Counted from the stretch's first letter, positions 7,216 through 17,776 are shown. The stretch: DNA of 64,000 nucleotides from Parabacteroides sp. AD58 (GCF_023744375.2 NZ_CP146284.1:3509501-3573500); one strand, 5' to 3'. The notes: generated by a model from the letters alone, not told the origin. A program made the numbers and translations.

Positions 7216-9084
7216 TTACCGGACGACCGGTTCTTCTTTCAGTGTACCGCCTTCGTTGTATCGCTGGTTGTTGGGCAAGCCTTTCTGCCCGACACCTTCT
7301 TTCATCAGCTCTTTCAATTCCGGCAAATGATATTGATAGACACCACGCGGGTTCACCTGATATTTCTTGCAGATAGAAGCCGCCATGCCGACTACTTCGC
7401 CCATCATTCCGGTTGTTCGCATGACGCGTACCGTTCCCAAGGCGACGTGTGTCACACTGATATTCCGACCAGCCATGAACAGGTTGTCAATGTTGCGCGA
7501 ATACAGGCAACGGTATGGAATCGGGTACGGATAGATGTTGATATGTTTGGCAATCGACTTGAATTCCTGACCGGGGAAATTCTCTGTATTCTTCGGATCC
7601 GGATAATGCAGGTCGATACTCCACGTAGAAGCAGCCGAACCGTCTTCATGGACTACATGCTTCCGTAAGTCGTCTTCTTTCAGAATATAATCGCCCATCA
7701 ACCGGCGTGATTCCCGTTTCCCGGAGATGTAAGCTACCCAGGCCAGCTTCCGGTTCTTATACACATCGTTTTCCTTCATTTCATTCTTGAGATAACTCCA
7801 GTTGGAATAAACCACCAACAGGCCATAATCCCGGATACGCTCGAAATCCTTGATCTGATCGTAGTTCATACCTGTTTCCCAAGTCCATTCGCCCATCGTC
7901 ACCTTTTCACAATTCTTCTCATTGAAATCAACTCCATATTCAAAGTGTGGGAATGAAGAAGGTTTCTTCGTGTCTTCCGAATACCATTGTACGGAAGCAC
8001 CCATTGTCATCTTATCCGCCTGTTCCGGAGCTGTACTTTCTCCGAATTCGTCCCGGCTTTCACGTCCCATTCGGTAATCAGCTCCAGCCAAATAACCAAT
8101 GGTTCCATCGCCTGTACAATCAGAGAACAGCGGTGCTTCGAAACGCTTCTCTTCGCCCGTCTCAATATGCTTGGCGATAACCGCAGTGATGCGATTCCCT
8201 TCTTTCTCTACAGCAATTGCACGATAGTTGGTAAATAAGGAAACATTCTTTTCCTTCAGCAGCCAGTCCATCTTCTTTTGATCCTCGTAATAATCGGCAG
8301 GCTGAGCATTACCGCCTCGCGTCGGACCAAACTCTTTCTGTAAATTCCCTAATTCTTTATAAGGACCGGCTTCGATGCGTCCACCCAAGTGAACGCGAAT
8401 CTCCGAACTGTTGTTTCCTCCTATCACCGGACGGTCGTTTAGCAAAGCCACCTTGCAACCTAGGCGGGCAGCCGAAACGGCGGCACTCATTCCGGCAATA
8501 CCAGCACCTACAACTACCAGATCATATTCTCCGGCTAACGGAGCTTCTGCCGGAAGATTCAGTTTCTCCCGCCGGAACTTTTCCAGCGAGGCCACATCCG
8601 AAGGAGGAACGGCATCTTCTTCCGTTGTGAAGTAAATGGCATCGCATCGCCCGTTGAATCCAGTCAGATCATGCAAGCGCAGTTCCGTATTCACATCCTT
8701 GATCGTTACTTTTCCGGCTGCTTGCCACATCCATGCATTTCCTTCGCACCCAAGCGGTGAAGCCAGCTTCTTGTTACCGACATACAAACTGAATTTTCCC
8801 GGTCCTTCACCATCTTTCCAAGGCGAAGTCCAGTTGTACGTCCGTACATATACATAATATGTCCCTTTTTCCGGAAAGGTCACCTCTGTTTGTGCGTCTT
8901 CCACCGGTTCACCCATACCGTGTGCCATCAGATATGAAGAGCCCATCAGGTCCATAAACTGCTGATCAACTACCCAACCGCCTTTCTTAGTAAAACTTTC
9001 TGCCTCGATAAAGAGGTTGGCAGAATTTATCATTGTCATCGATGAAAGGCCTGATAATAATAAAGATATAAATAATGTACGCAT
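7216..9084 (-). CDS. Exported FAD-dependent oxidoreductase with N-terminal beta-sandwich domain
   Basis: 622 residues with a signal peptide (residues 1-21). Residues about 25-155 resemble the carbohydrate-binding-like module found N-terminal in xanthan-lyase/FAD-dependent proteins (the EAESFTKKGGWVVD region). The FAD Rossmann motif DLVVVGAGIAGMSAA spans about 188-202 (GAGIAG 193-198), followed by GGNNSSEIRVHLGG and SDCTGDGTIGYLAGA blocks typical of the FAD_oxidored family. The substrate is unknown; its place in the PUL suggests oxidation or modification of a sugar or sulfated sugar in the periplasm. It starts 27 bases downstream of the GH20 gene on the same strand. Confidence 0.85.
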   Translation of the reverse strand: MRTLFISLLLSGLSSMTMINSANLFIEAESFTKKGGWVVDQQFMDLMGSSYLMAHGMGEPVEDAQTEVTFPEKGTYYVYVRTYNWTSPWKDGEGPGKFSLYVGNKKLASPLGCEGNAWMWQAAGKVTIKDVNTELRLHDLTGFNGRCDAIYFTTEEDAVPPSDVASLEKFRREKLNLPAEAPLAGEYDLVVVGAGIAGMSAAVSAARLGCKVALLNDRPVIGGNNSSEIRVHLGGRIEAGPYKELGNLQKEFGPTRGGNAQPADYYEDQKKMDWLLKEKNVSLFTNYRAIAVEKEGNRITAVIAKHIETGEEKRFEAPLFSDCTGDGTIGYLAGADYRMGRESRDEFGESTAPEQADKMTMGASVQWYSEDTKKPSSFPHFEYGVDFNEKNCEKVTMGEWTWETGMNYDQIKDFERIRDYGLLVVYSNWSYLKNEMKENDVYKNRKLAWVAYISGKRESRRLMGDYILKEDDLRKHVVHEDGSAASTWSIDLHYPDPKNTENFPGQEFKSIAKHINIYPYPIPYRCLYSRNIDNLFMAGRNISVTHVALGTVRVMRTTGMMGEVVGMAASICKKYQVNPRGVYQYHLPELKELMKEGVGQKGLPNNQRYNEGGTLKEEPVVR

Positions 9085-9111
9085 AGTTATAATAATTTCA
9101 AATTAAGTTTG

Positions 9112-11067
9112 TTACACTAGTAAGTGAATCTCTCGAATGGTCAATCTGTTGAAATGCTTGCTTTTTACATCAATTTTTATAGCTTTTATACTTTTCTCCG
9201 CGAAAGAAACGGAAGCTTGACCATACTTATTGAACTCACCTACTTTTACAAAGTTAGTATTATCAGAACTAATTAGTAGATCTGCATGTGAAAGAAATTC
9301 TTTTGAATCATCACAAATAACTTCAATTCCTTTTATTGTCTGTGCTTCGTTTAATATGACTGTAAAATAATCACCTTGCCCTACAGCGTAAGAACTTGAG
9401 AAGAATGTATCTTCTTTACCGTCAAAAGCATATTCAGGGTTATAATATTTTATCGCAGTTATATTGGTTTCAATTCTTGCAGGCTGTATAAGTTCAGGCT
9501 GTTCTTTTACTGCATTAAACCAATTATCCTCAACTTTTTCTCCTATATAATAATTTATGTCCAAGAGATCAAATGTTGACTGGAAATGGGTTAATCTACT
9601 ATAAAAATCAGTCCAATCCTTTTTTTTAGGTTTAATCCACAATACTTCCGCTAAAGCACAGAGACGGGGATAATACATTTTTTCAACATCGGTTTGTGTT
9701 GTAACAAATTCTGTCCATAAACAGGCTTGCCCTCCTTTTACTAAAGAATGTAATTCCTGGGGAATAGTTTCATCTATTGGTTCCCATTCATATACCTTCC
9801 TTGTTGGATTCCGCGCATAACCGAAATCAAAATAACAAGGATCTTTCGGACACATTATAACCGATATATTCCGATCTAATGCTTTCTTTTGCTGTTCTTT
9901 ACCGTCATTTTGCCAAATTGTTAATATATCGTCGGTTGATGCAGCATTACGGGTGTTAATTTCATCCCAGCCTATCATAGTTTTTCCTTTAGAACGGACA
10001 ATACGACTTACTTCTTTTGTGAAATAATCTTGAATTTCGTGAATGTCTTTCATTCCTTGCTGACGATAGAGAGCCATACATTTAGGGCATTTTTCCCAAA
10101 TATTTGTTCCTACCTCATCTCCTCCTAAATGAATGTAAGGTGAAGGAAATATTTCAGTCAATGCATCAACAACATCTTCAACAAAAGCTAATGATTGGGG
10201 ATTCCCTATACAAATCATATGTTCAGCAACTCGCTTACGTTTATTAGCCTCCCGTTCTTCAGGGTACGTTTCAAATGTACCTCCTTGACATGAAAGTTCA
10301 GGTAATCCAGCTAACAAGGAAATACTGTGTCCAGGCAAATCTATTTCTGGAATAATAGTGATCCCGCGCAAAGATGCATAATTTACTAAATCTTTTAAAT
10401 CACTTTTACTATAATATTTACCAGACAATTCAGGATAATCATAATAATAACTTCCTTTTTTTGTCAATTGAGGGTATTTATCTATAGCAAATCGCCATCC
10501 TTGATTATCTGTTAAATGTAAATGCAATGTATTCAGTTTGAAGAATGCCATCTGGTCAATTGTCTTTTTTAATTCAGAAATTTCCCAAAAGTGTCGGCTA
10601 CAATCCAGCATGATACCTCGATAACTGAAACGAGGATGATCCGTTATTGTTAATTCTGGAAGTACCCCTTTTGTACTATTCCATATTAACTGTTGTAGTG
10701 TTACCAGGGCATGATTTAATCCAGGGATATCGTTCGTTTCAATTAGTATAAAGTCTTTTTTTATATTAAGCTGATAGGCTTCTGCCGGTAATGATGGATT
10801 CTCAATTATTTTTATATTTGCATTTTGATTTGTTAATTGGATAAAAATAGAACTTTTTTTACTTAAATCCTTAATAAATAGCTTACCTACTTTTTCCCAT
10901 TTAGCAGGAATTTGTATCGTTTTTAAAGCTCGTATTTGACAATAACCATTCCGTATACAAATGGAATCAACTTGAGGAATTAAGTTTAATCTTTCTCTAG
11001 GCTTTTGTTGACAAGCGATAAACAGACAAAGTCCACATATAGCATATAATAATTTACATTTTGTCAT
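9112..11067 (-). CDS. GH20 beta-N-acetylhexosaminidase lipoprotein
   Basis: Surface or periplasmic glycoside hydrolase releasing terminal GlcNAc/GalNAc by substrate-assisted catalysis. Lipobox cysteine C19. An N-terminal GH20b-like domain (about 25-140) is followed by the barrel with HLHLTDNQGWR at about 181-192 and the catalytic pair D317-E318 in YIHLGGDEVG. A C-terminal F5/8-type module (about 540-650) probably binds sugar. It is third in the susC-susD-GH20-oxidoreductase operon. Its base composition is visibly more AT-rich than that of the second GH20 gene at 17950. Confidence 0.93.
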   Translation of the reverse strand: MTKCKLLYAICGLCLFIACQQKPRERLNLIPQVDSICIRNGYCQIRALKTIQIPAKWEKVGKLFIKDLSKKSSIFIQLTNQNANIKIIENPSLPAEAYQLNIKKDFILIETNDIPGLNHALVTLQQLIWNSTKGVLPELTITDHPRFSYRGIMLDCSRHFWEISELKKTIDQMAFFKLNTLHLHLTDNQGWRFAIDKYPQLTKKGSYYYDYPELSGKYYSKSDLKDLVNYASLRGITIIPEIDLPGHSISLLAGLPELSCQGGTFETYPEEREANKRKRVAEHMICIGNPQSLAFVEDVVDALTEIFPSPYIHLGGDEVGTNIWEKCPKCMALYRQQGMKDIHEIQDYFTKEVSRIVRSKGKTMIGWDEINTRNAASTDDILTIWQNDGKEQQKKALDRNISVIMCPKDPCYFDFGYARNPTRKVYEWEPIDETIPQELHSLVKGGQACLWTEFVTTQTDVEKMYYPRLCALAEVLWIKPKKKDWTDFYSRLTHFQSTFDLLDINYYIGEKVEDNWFNAVKEQPELIQPARIETNITAIKYYNPEYAFDGKEDTFFSSSYAVGQGDYFTVILNEAQTIKGIEVICDDSKEFLSHADLLISSDNTNFVKVGEFNKYGQASVSFAEKSIKAIKIDVKSKHFNRLTIREIHLLV

Positions 11068-11082
11068 AAGCTGTATTTAATA

Positions 11083-11152
11083 AAGTAAGAGGCCTACTAT
11101 ACAATTTTTGTAAGGGGAATGAATTCTAAAATAGATAGTAAGCCTCTTTACT
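11083..11152 (-). terminator. Hairpin between susD and GH20 (attenuator-like)
   Basis: AGTAAGAGGCCTACTAT and its near-complement TAGTAAGCCTCTTTACT pair across a loop of about 35 bases. Hairpins just after susC/susD commonly lower downstream expression, so this may set the SusCD:enzyme ratio; that role is inferred. Confidence 0.6.
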
Positions 11153-11173
11153 ATAATGACTTATTAAGATAGA

Positions 11174-12886
11174 TTAATAGCCCGGATTCTGTTTCATATT
11201 TGGATTAATTTGAATTTCAGTTGTAGGAATTGGCCATAAATATTGACGATCATCCCAGTTCTTTTGAGCGATCACAGCTATTTTCCCAGTAGCTTCGATC
11301 TTTGTAAAATCAGCTAATCCATTTTCATCAATGTCTGGAGCAAAAGGCCAAAACCAATCTCCTTCATTAACTACTTTTTCAATTAATAAGGAAGATGGAT
11401 AAAGCATCATATATACTTTTTTAGACATAACTTTATCCATTAATTTCCAGCGAATTAGGTCCATATATCTAAGGCCTTCTTTAGGAAATTCCATACGTCG
11501 TTCCATACGTAATTGACTGCGTAAAGTCTTTTGGTCAGTAGCTGTAAAAGCTGGATATTGATCTGTAGCAGATTTATCTACACCATATGCGCGTGCACGA
11601 ACTTCATTCATTGCATCTAAAACTGACTGATCAATTTGATTTAGTTCTATCATTGCTTCTGCATAAATTAGTAAAACATCTGCATATCTGATAATAATTC
11701 TGTTTGGTTCAGTTCGAAAAGCATTTTCCAAACAGCTTTCGTCTAATCCTTTTTTCCAAACTAACCCGTTGTAAGACGCATATTGTGCAACAGCTCGAGT
11801 ATCATTGTTCGTGATCATTTTACCAGTCTTATAATTCATTACTTCTAATGCTTCTGGATGAGGATTGAATTCTATACCTAAGAAGTTTTCTCCGAAAGGA
11901 ACAATTGTCATACTTAGGCGTGGATCACGATTCTTAAATGGATCGTGAGGATCAAATAAAGGAGATTCATCTATGGGCAAGCCATCAGTACAAACATATG
12001 AAGCAAATAAATCCCAAGTCGGATTGGGTGCTGCATATCCTCCATGATTTCTTGGTAATGGATATCGTGCATCAGTATAAATACCGAATTCTATAGACCT
12101 GGCCATAACAAAAATATTTTCTGGTGATGTTTTTGTCCCTTGTAAAAATAGTTCTTGATAGTTAGGGTGCAGGGAGTATACTCCTAACTCGATTACGGCT
12201 TTTGCAGCTTCGGCAGCGATAGCATAATCTCCCATATAGAGTGCATAACGAGCTTTTAAGGCTAAAGCAGCACCTTTTGTTGCTCTTTGTTCATCTGTAT
12301 ATGAAACAGGTAGAACTTCAATAGCTTTATCATATTCATCATAAACAAATTGCTTGATAGTAGCTAAATCAGTACGTCCCATCGTTAGGCCTTCTTCAAT
12401 GTCTACATCATTTTCAACCAAGGGGACAGCTCCAAATTTTTGAGATAATTTAGCATAAGCTGAAGCTCTGTGGAAATGGGCTTCAGCTATGAATGCATTG
12501 ATTGTGCTTTCTGAAGCTCCATTTTCTATAGCTCGTTGAGCTTTGTTTATAATGCTGTTCGCTCTAGATATGACTTTATATTGATTTGACCACAAATTTA
12601 TGACTTGAGTATGTTGACCATTTAATGTAGCATTTTGGAATTCAGTTAATGACTCACGATAAATATTGTCATCAGACCAATCGGTATTTGTATCTTCATC
12701 TATAAGCCAAAAATCATTTCGGTATAACTCATTGACTGCCATTTCAACTTCAGTTTCGTCAGAGTACCAACTTTCTGTTGAACCGTAGGATAACGGATTC
12801 AGATTTAAATCATGGCAGGCACTCAATAATGTCATTCCTGTGAATAATGTAATTATAATTTTATTTCGTTTCATACTTTTGATCAT
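11174..12886 (-). CDS. SusD/RagB-family glycan-binding lipoprotein
   Basis: Outer-membrane surface lipoprotein that captures glycan at the mouth of its SusC partner. Lipobox ending at C24 (LLSAC). The N-terminal SusD-like TPR region and the conserved RADVLLIYAEA-type helix are seen, and the C-terminus MKQNPGY is typical of the family. 570 residues. It begins directly after the susC stop (12887/12886), as usual for the pair. The ligand is not predictable from sequence; the hexosaminidase and sulfatase neighbours suggest amino-sugar glycans. Confidence 0.93.
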   Translation of the reverse strand: MIKSMKRNKIIITLFTGMTLLSACHDLNLNPLSYGSTESWYSDETEVEMAVNELYRNDFWLIDEDTNTDWSDDNIYRESLTEFQNATLNGQHTQVINLWSNQYKVISRANSIINKAQRAIENGASESTINAFIAEAHFHRASAYAKLSQKFGAVPLVENDVDIEEGLTMGRTDLATIKQFVYDEYDKAIEVLPVSYTDEQRATKGAALALKARYALYMGDYAIAAEAAKAVIELGVYSLHPNYQELFLQGTKTSPENIFVMARSIEFGIYTDARYPLPRNHGGYAAPNPTWDLFASYVCTDGLPIDESPLFDPHDPFKNRDPRLSMTIVPFGENFLGIEFNPHPEALEVMNYKTGKMITNNDTRAVAQYASYNGLVWKKGLDESCLENAFRTEPNRIIIRYADVLLIYAEAMIELNQIDQSVLDAMNEVRARAYGVDKSATDQYPAFTATDQKTLRSQLRMERRMEFPKEGLRYMDLIRWKLMDKVMSKKVYMMLYPSSLLIEKVVNEGDWFWPFAPDIDENGLADFTKIEATGKIAVIAQKNWDDRQYLWPIPTTEIQINPNMKQNPGY

Positions 12887-15800
12887 TTAAAAATTAACAG
12901 AAACACCTAACAATACAGACATCGTAATTGGATAACCTGTTACACTAACTTCTGGATCCCATCCATAAGGATAATTGCTTATACAGAACAAATCATTACC
13001 TGATACATAAAATCGAACAGTTTCCATACTGATTTTTTTCGTTAAAGCAGATGGTAATGTGTAACCAACGGTCAAACTTTTCATTCGTAAATATCTACCA
13101 TTGAATAACCAGAAGTCAGACATAGCCATATTGGCTTCAACATTGGTGCGAGTCAGGCGTGGATATTTTGCATTCAGATTCTCTTCTTCTGTATTATTTA
13201 CGCTCCAGTAATTACCTTCAAGAATAGCCGGAAATCCAGTCCAGTTATCTTTTAACCCTTCAACCATTTCCCTGTTGATACGTGCATTTTGCTTACCTAC
13301 ACCTTGCAGCATCATGGAGATATCAAAGCCTTTATAAGAGGCCGATAGATTCATACCATACATATAACGAGGAAGAGATCCACCTAGTAAAACTCTGTCA
13401 TATTCAGAGGATATTTTCCCATCAGGAACCCCATCGGGACCAGATATATCCACGTATTTGATATCACCTACTGTTACATTATTATTTAACTTAGGAGAAT
13501 TATCAACTTCTTCTTGAGTTTGGAATAATCCATCGCTTACATATCCATACCATTCATTGAACTCACTACCTTCCATCTTTACTTGATCGCCTAGGAATTC
13601 TGTACCTCCTAAGTCTCCCATTTTAGAAACGAAGTCAGATAAATTTGCTGAAACTGAGTAGCTAAAATCTCCTATGTGATCTCTCCATCCAATTTCTAAA
13701 TCATATCCTTTGGTTTGCATCTTACCTGTATTAACAAAAGGATTGTCGTATCCGATAAATTTAGGAATTTCAAGAGCAATTAACATATCACGTGTATTCT
13801 TCTTATAGTAATCAAATGCAAAATATAGACGACTATTTAAGAAGTTTGCATCCAGACCAATATCCCATGTTTCAGTTGTTTCCCAAGAAATATTTCTTAC
13901 TGCATAATATTGTTGGGCAGCAGTTGATACAGATGTGACAACACCTCCTTTATATAATAAAGCCGAATTGAAATTTAAGGCAGACTGATATGGATAATAA
14001 TTTTGTTTATCGTTATTATTTATATCTGTAATTCGTTCATTACCAAGTGTTCCCCAAGATCCTCTCAACTTCAAATAGGATAACCAGTTCCAGTTTAAAT
14101 TTTTCATGAATTGTTCTTCACTTAGTATCCAACCAGCAGAAAAAGAAGGGAAGTTGGCCCATCTACTTTCTGGTGCAAAGCGAGAAGATCCATCACGACG
14201 GAAATTTGCTTGTAGCAAGTAACGATTGTCGTAATTGTAAGTTACGCGGCCAAATAAAGAACGATATGCATATTCTTCTGCATTACCACTATTGTCTCTA
14301 TATGTTTCTGGACCAATATCTAGGTACGGATAACCAGTTAATTCATATTGGTCTCGTGAAGCATTCAAGTTTTCCCAAAATGCATAATAGTCTTCGTAAC
14401 CAATCATGACAGAAAGATCATGTTTCCCAAAAGTTTTATTGTAGTTAGCAAAGAATTGGGTTGTTACATCATAGTAGTCGTTTCTGTATTCTGTTAATTT
14501 AGTCGTACTGAATGCTGCCATATATCCTTTAACTGTATTAGGATCATTGGCATATGTGTAAGGAACTTGTTTTACAAAACTTTTAATCTTATCAAAATTA
14601 TATGTTGGTGCTATAACACCTGATATTTTCAAACCTTTTATTGGAGTGATATCAATAGCAGCTTTACCACCAATCCGATTATTCCATGTTGTTTTTGTTC
14701 CTCCGTCTGTAATCATGGCTAGTGGGTTTTCTCCGTCTTTTACATCTCCCCACATTCCATTTGTCCATCGGATAGCATAAATGGGCGGAGTGGCACGAAG
14801 TGCTAATTCCATAGGATTTCTATGAGGCTCTTCTGATTTTGCACGACTGAAGTTAACGTCTAAATGGGCTTCCATCCATTTGTTAATTTGTATGTCATTG
14901 TTTACTCTTAACATAAAGCGTTCATAGTTGCGGTTTATGTATAAACCGTCAGTTTGGTCATATCGAAATGAAGCTTTTGTTTTTACAACTTTGCTTCCCC
15001 CGGCTATATTGATAGAATGAGTTTGGCGAGGAGCTGAACTGTATAAAAATGCATCTTGCCAATCTTCCACTGGGTATGCATCAGGATCAGTTTCGTGATA
15101 TTTTAACCAATTGTTAACTTGATCTTCTGAATAAGTCTGGTACCATCCTCCTGAGTTGTTATCATTATAACGTGTTTCATTTACCATTTCCAAGAAACGT
15201 TGTGCTCCTACATACTCTGGTAATTTTGTAGGCATTTCCCACCCATATTCAAAGTTGTAGTTAAGAGATAAATCGTTTGTTTTTGCACGTTTAGTTGTGA
15301 TAACGATAACGCCAGCTGCAGCTCGTGAACCATAAATAGAGGCAGATGCTGCATCTTTCAATATAGACATGTTTTCTACGTCCTCAGGATTTACTTGATT
15401 GATATCACCAGGAACGCCGTCTACGATAACAAGTGGACTTGTTTCTCCGATTGTTGTTACACCACGAATTTTGATTGATGCTGTTGCTCCTGGAGCACTG
15501 TTGTCACGTGTTACTAATACACCCGAAGTTGCTCCTTGTAAGGCTGTGGATAATTGGGTTGTTCTTCTGGCTGCCAAATCGTCTCCTTTTACTGCTCCGA
15601 CAGCACCAGTTAAATCTTTCTTTTTCATTGTACCATATCCAACAACTACTAATTCATCCAAAGCCTGAGAATCTTCTTTCAAGGTGATGGATAGATTGGA
15701 CTGATTACCCACTTTAGTTTCATAATCGCCATAACCAATATAAGAGACCAAGAGCATCGCTCCCTCCGGTACTTCCAAAGAGAATTTACCGTCCATGTCG

Positions 15801-16288
15801 GTGATAGTTCCGTTGGTGGTACCTTTGACAACGACATTTGCTCCGATGACGGCTTCTCCGTTGGGATCAACTACTGTTCCGGTGATGATTCGTTTCTGTT
15901 GGTTTATTGATGTTGTTGTTCTTTCAGCGGCTTTGAAAAGATATATCTTGCCATCTTTGATTTCATAGCCGATGGCTGTGTTGCCGAACATGGCATTTAA
16001 TACTTCGCTCACTTCGGTGTTGACGAAGTTGAGGGATACTTTGCGATTCAGATCGACAACTTGTGCGCTATAGGCCAGGCTGAGCCCTGTTTGGTCAGCA
16101 ATGCTGTTTAATACAGTTTTGACTTTTGCGTTGTTGACCGTTACAGAAACCTGCTGGGCATCCGCATTGGCTGCGAAAGCTGAAATCGAAAGCATTAACG
16201 ATAATGCTGTTAGTTTCATGGATCCAGGTATTTTATTCGTTAATAATAAATAACTTCCAGCGATGGAAGCCTTGTGTTTTTCTTCCAT
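12887..16288 (-). CDS. SusC/RagA TonB-dependent receptor with STN domain
   Basis: Outer-membrane importer of 1133 residues. After the signal region (cleavage near residue 45) come a Secretin/TonB short N-terminal (STN) domain (about 46-115), a carboxypeptidase-regulatory-like domain (about 133-210), a plug (about 215-330, with the DELVVVGYGTMKKKD and GSRAAAGVIVITTK signatures) and a 22-strand barrel. The STN domain marks a transducer that signals to a FecR-type anti-sigma; a FecR/sigma pair lies at 20318-22027. The N-terminal fifth has host-like composition, whereas the barrel is AT-rich, suggesting recombination. The first 24 residues before the hydrophobic signal core are long, so the start could instead be the ATG at 16219 (MKLTALSL). 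Confidence 0.93.
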   Translation of the reverse strand: MEEKHKASIAGSYLLLTNKIPGSMKLTALSLMLSISAFAANADAQQVSVTVNNAKVKTVLNSIADQTGLSLAYSAQVVDLNRKVSLNFVNTEVSEVLNAMFGNTAIGYEIKDGKIYLFKAAERTTTSINQQKRIITGTVVDPNGEAVIGANVVVKGTTNGTITDMDGKFSLEVPEGAMLLVSYIGYGDYETKVGNQSNLSITLKEDSQALDELVVVGYGTMKKKDLTGAVGAVKGDDLAARRTTQLSTALQGATSGVLVTRDNSAPGATASIKIRGVTTIGETSPLVIVDGVPGDINQVNPEDVENMSILKDAASASIYGSRAAAGVIVITTKRAKTNDLSLNYNFEYGWEMPTKLPEYVGAQRFLEMVNETRYNDNNSGGWYQTYSEDQVNNWLKYHETDPDAYPVEDWQDAFLYSSAPRQTHSINIAGGSKVVKTKASFRYDQTDGLYINRNYERFMLRVNNDIQINKWMEAHLDVNFSRAKSEEPHRNPMELALRATPPIYAIRWTNGMWGDVKDGENPLAMITDGGTKTTWNNRIGGKAAIDITPIKGLKISGVIAPTYNFDKIKSFVKQVPYTYANDPNTVKGYMAAFSTTKLTEYRNDYYDVTTQFFANYNKTFGKHDLSVMIGYEDYYAFWENLNASRDQYELTGYPYLDIGPETYRDNSGNAEEYAYRSLFGRVTYNYDNRYLLQANFRRDGSSRFAPESRWANFPSFSAGWILSEEQFMKNLNWNWLSYLKLRGSWGTLGNERITDINNNDKQNYYPYQSALNFNSALLYKGGVVTSVSTAAQQYYAVRNISWETTETWDIGLDANFLNSRLYFAFDYYKKNTRDMLIALEIPKFIGYDNPFVNTGKMQTKGYDLEIGWRDHIGDFSYSVSANLSDFVSKMGDLGGTEFLGDQVKMEGSEFNEWYGYVSDGLFQTQEEVDNSPKLNNNVTVGDIKYVDISGPDGVPDGKISSEYDRVLLGGSLPRYMYGMNLSASYKGFDISMMLQGVGKQNARINREMVEGLKDNWTGFPAILEGNYWSVNNTEEENLNAKYPRLTRTNVEANMAMSDFWLFNGRYLRMKSLTVGYTLPSALTKKISMETVRFYVSGNDLFCISNYPYGWDPEVSVTGYPITMSVLLGVSVNF

Positions 16289-16569
16289 ATCTTTGTACAG
16301 ATTAATGATGTGTTGAAAACTTTGTTTTTTTATGTCTTTAATTGTAGCCGGAAAGGGTAGGAGCTTTTCGGCTATTTTTATGTTTTTAATTATCCACTCA
16401 TATGGCTTGTATTATTTACAGGTTAAACAATTAAATATATATCTTTTTTTCTTAATAGACACGCGACGCAGGAAAAAGGATGAGTAAGAAACTGTTTTTT
16501 TTGAAAAAAGTTTTTGTTTATGATAAAACGTTTTTGTGAGGTCTGTTTTTACTACTTTGTAGTATAACC

Positions 16570-16665
16570 CTCCCTACAAAATGGCTTTACCACATTCGTC
16601 GAAAAGCTTTACCATATTTGTCAAAAAGCTTTAGCACATATATGGAAAAGCTTTTCGACGGATGT
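16570..16665. repeat. Tandem AAAGCTTTA-type repeats with a palindromic end
   Basis: Three to four units of about 23 bases with core (A)AAGCTTTANCA, the outer parts forming CGTCGAAAAGCTTT...AAAAGCTTTTCGACG inverted repeats. The layout resembles the GCCGGCTTTT modules at 2240 and 40605 but the core differs. Noncoding, between PUL genes. Confidence 0.5.
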
Positions 16666-16841
16666 TAAACAATTACTTTCTAACGGGATTTGGATTATTG
16701 GGTAGTAGGAAATGTATGTAAATCCTTATGGAATGTATGGCGACAGAGTTATGTTTGATCGGCGGAAGACGCGTGAATTAAATAAAGGAAATAGGCTCTG
16801 AAACGACCACTTTGCAAAATTTATAGACAAAATTGAGGGCA

Positions 16842-17207
16842 TCATTTGAAAGTTTCCGGAAAAATTTCTACATTTGTGTAAGTCTTTTCTATGTAGGAAG
16901 GATAACTGTTAAGCGTTAAGGCATTATCCAAGTTCAGGAAATCCCCAATTTCAAGACAACAACTGGATAATACAAATGACGCTCCACGGGCTATATTCGC
17001 ATGTATGTTAATCATAGATAAAAATATAGGCGTGGGGCTTTGTGTATTATGTTGTTGAGTATGGGGATACTTCTGAGCGGTAATACCAAAGTTCCCACGC
17101 TTCACTCTATATATAAATGCAGCTCCGAGGGGACAGAGTTGGTTATACCGAACATCATGAAAGCAACGAGTTTTAAAGAGGAGTCTTGTGTCTCCGTCGT
17201 TTTCCAA
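16842..17207 (-). other. Uncertain reading frame, possibly gene debris
   Basis: A 121-codon frame with no recognisable domain, unusual amino-acid mix (many Ser/Thr/His) and an overlapping antisense frame of similar length at 17040-17297. I see no convincing ribosome-binding site. It may be chance or the remains of a small DNA-binding protein gene. Confidence 0.15.
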
Positions 17208-17326
17208 CTTCCGTTTTTGATTATTCGTGACGGGATTTTGTCTCCTCCCGGTTTCTCATCCGTCTCTTTCCGTGTTCCTTTATGTTTTTACAAATAACAT
17301 GCCATATCTTTTAGCTGAAATTTGTT

Positions 17327-17521
17327 ATGGCTACGGCAAGTGATTATTTGAAAGGTGCCGACGAAGATGAACATGCAAAATGCAGTCCGGATTTGTCAGA
17401 GAAAGAGACAGAAAGTGAAGTCGATCTGGTACATCATACTTTTGACCCCATATCCGATAAGATAGATGCAATAGAAAAGGATTTAGATCTTTTATTGGAT
17501 ATGTTAGAAAAAGAAATATGA
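17327..17521 (+). CDS. Small acidic hypothetical protein
   Basis: 64 residues, rich in Asp/Glu, with a C-terminal amphipathic helix (DKIDAIEKDLDLLLDMLEKEI region) that could form a coiled coil. I do not recognise it. Codon use looks natural and the frame ends cleanly at a TGA. Confidence 0.4.
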   Translation: MATASDYLKGADEDEHAKCSPDLSEKETESEVDLVHHTFDPISDKIDAIEKDLDLLLDMLEKEI

Positions 17522-17742
17522 CAAAACGACGTTAATATTTAAGATATTGTGACGGTTTGTCTGATAGATGGCAGTAATAACGTCTTGAATGGATTTGAAA
17601 CGTTTTTATTTATATACAGAATTATACACGAGAGTTTGGAATGAATAAAGTAAATACGGATTCTCGCCAGGAAAAAGAGATGAAATATTTCTTTTCTATA
17701 GGTGAGAAGGGGTTGTGTGTGTATTTGTAGTATATTTGTGTT

Positions 17743-17776
17743 GGGTGCACCAGAAGTGATTCTTGTGCACCCTTTT
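17743..17776 (+). terminator. Hairpin GGGTGCAC / GTGCACCC with T-tail
   Basis: GGGTGCAC at 17743-17750 pairs with GTGCACCC at 17765-17772, followed by TTTT. It lies upstream of the GH20 promoter and may terminate transcripts coming from the small gene at 17327. Confidence 0.6.

Noticed and set aside
7213..7668. 151-codon plus-strand frame
   Set aside because: Antisense to the FAD oxidoreductase; overlaps its conserved C-terminal region.
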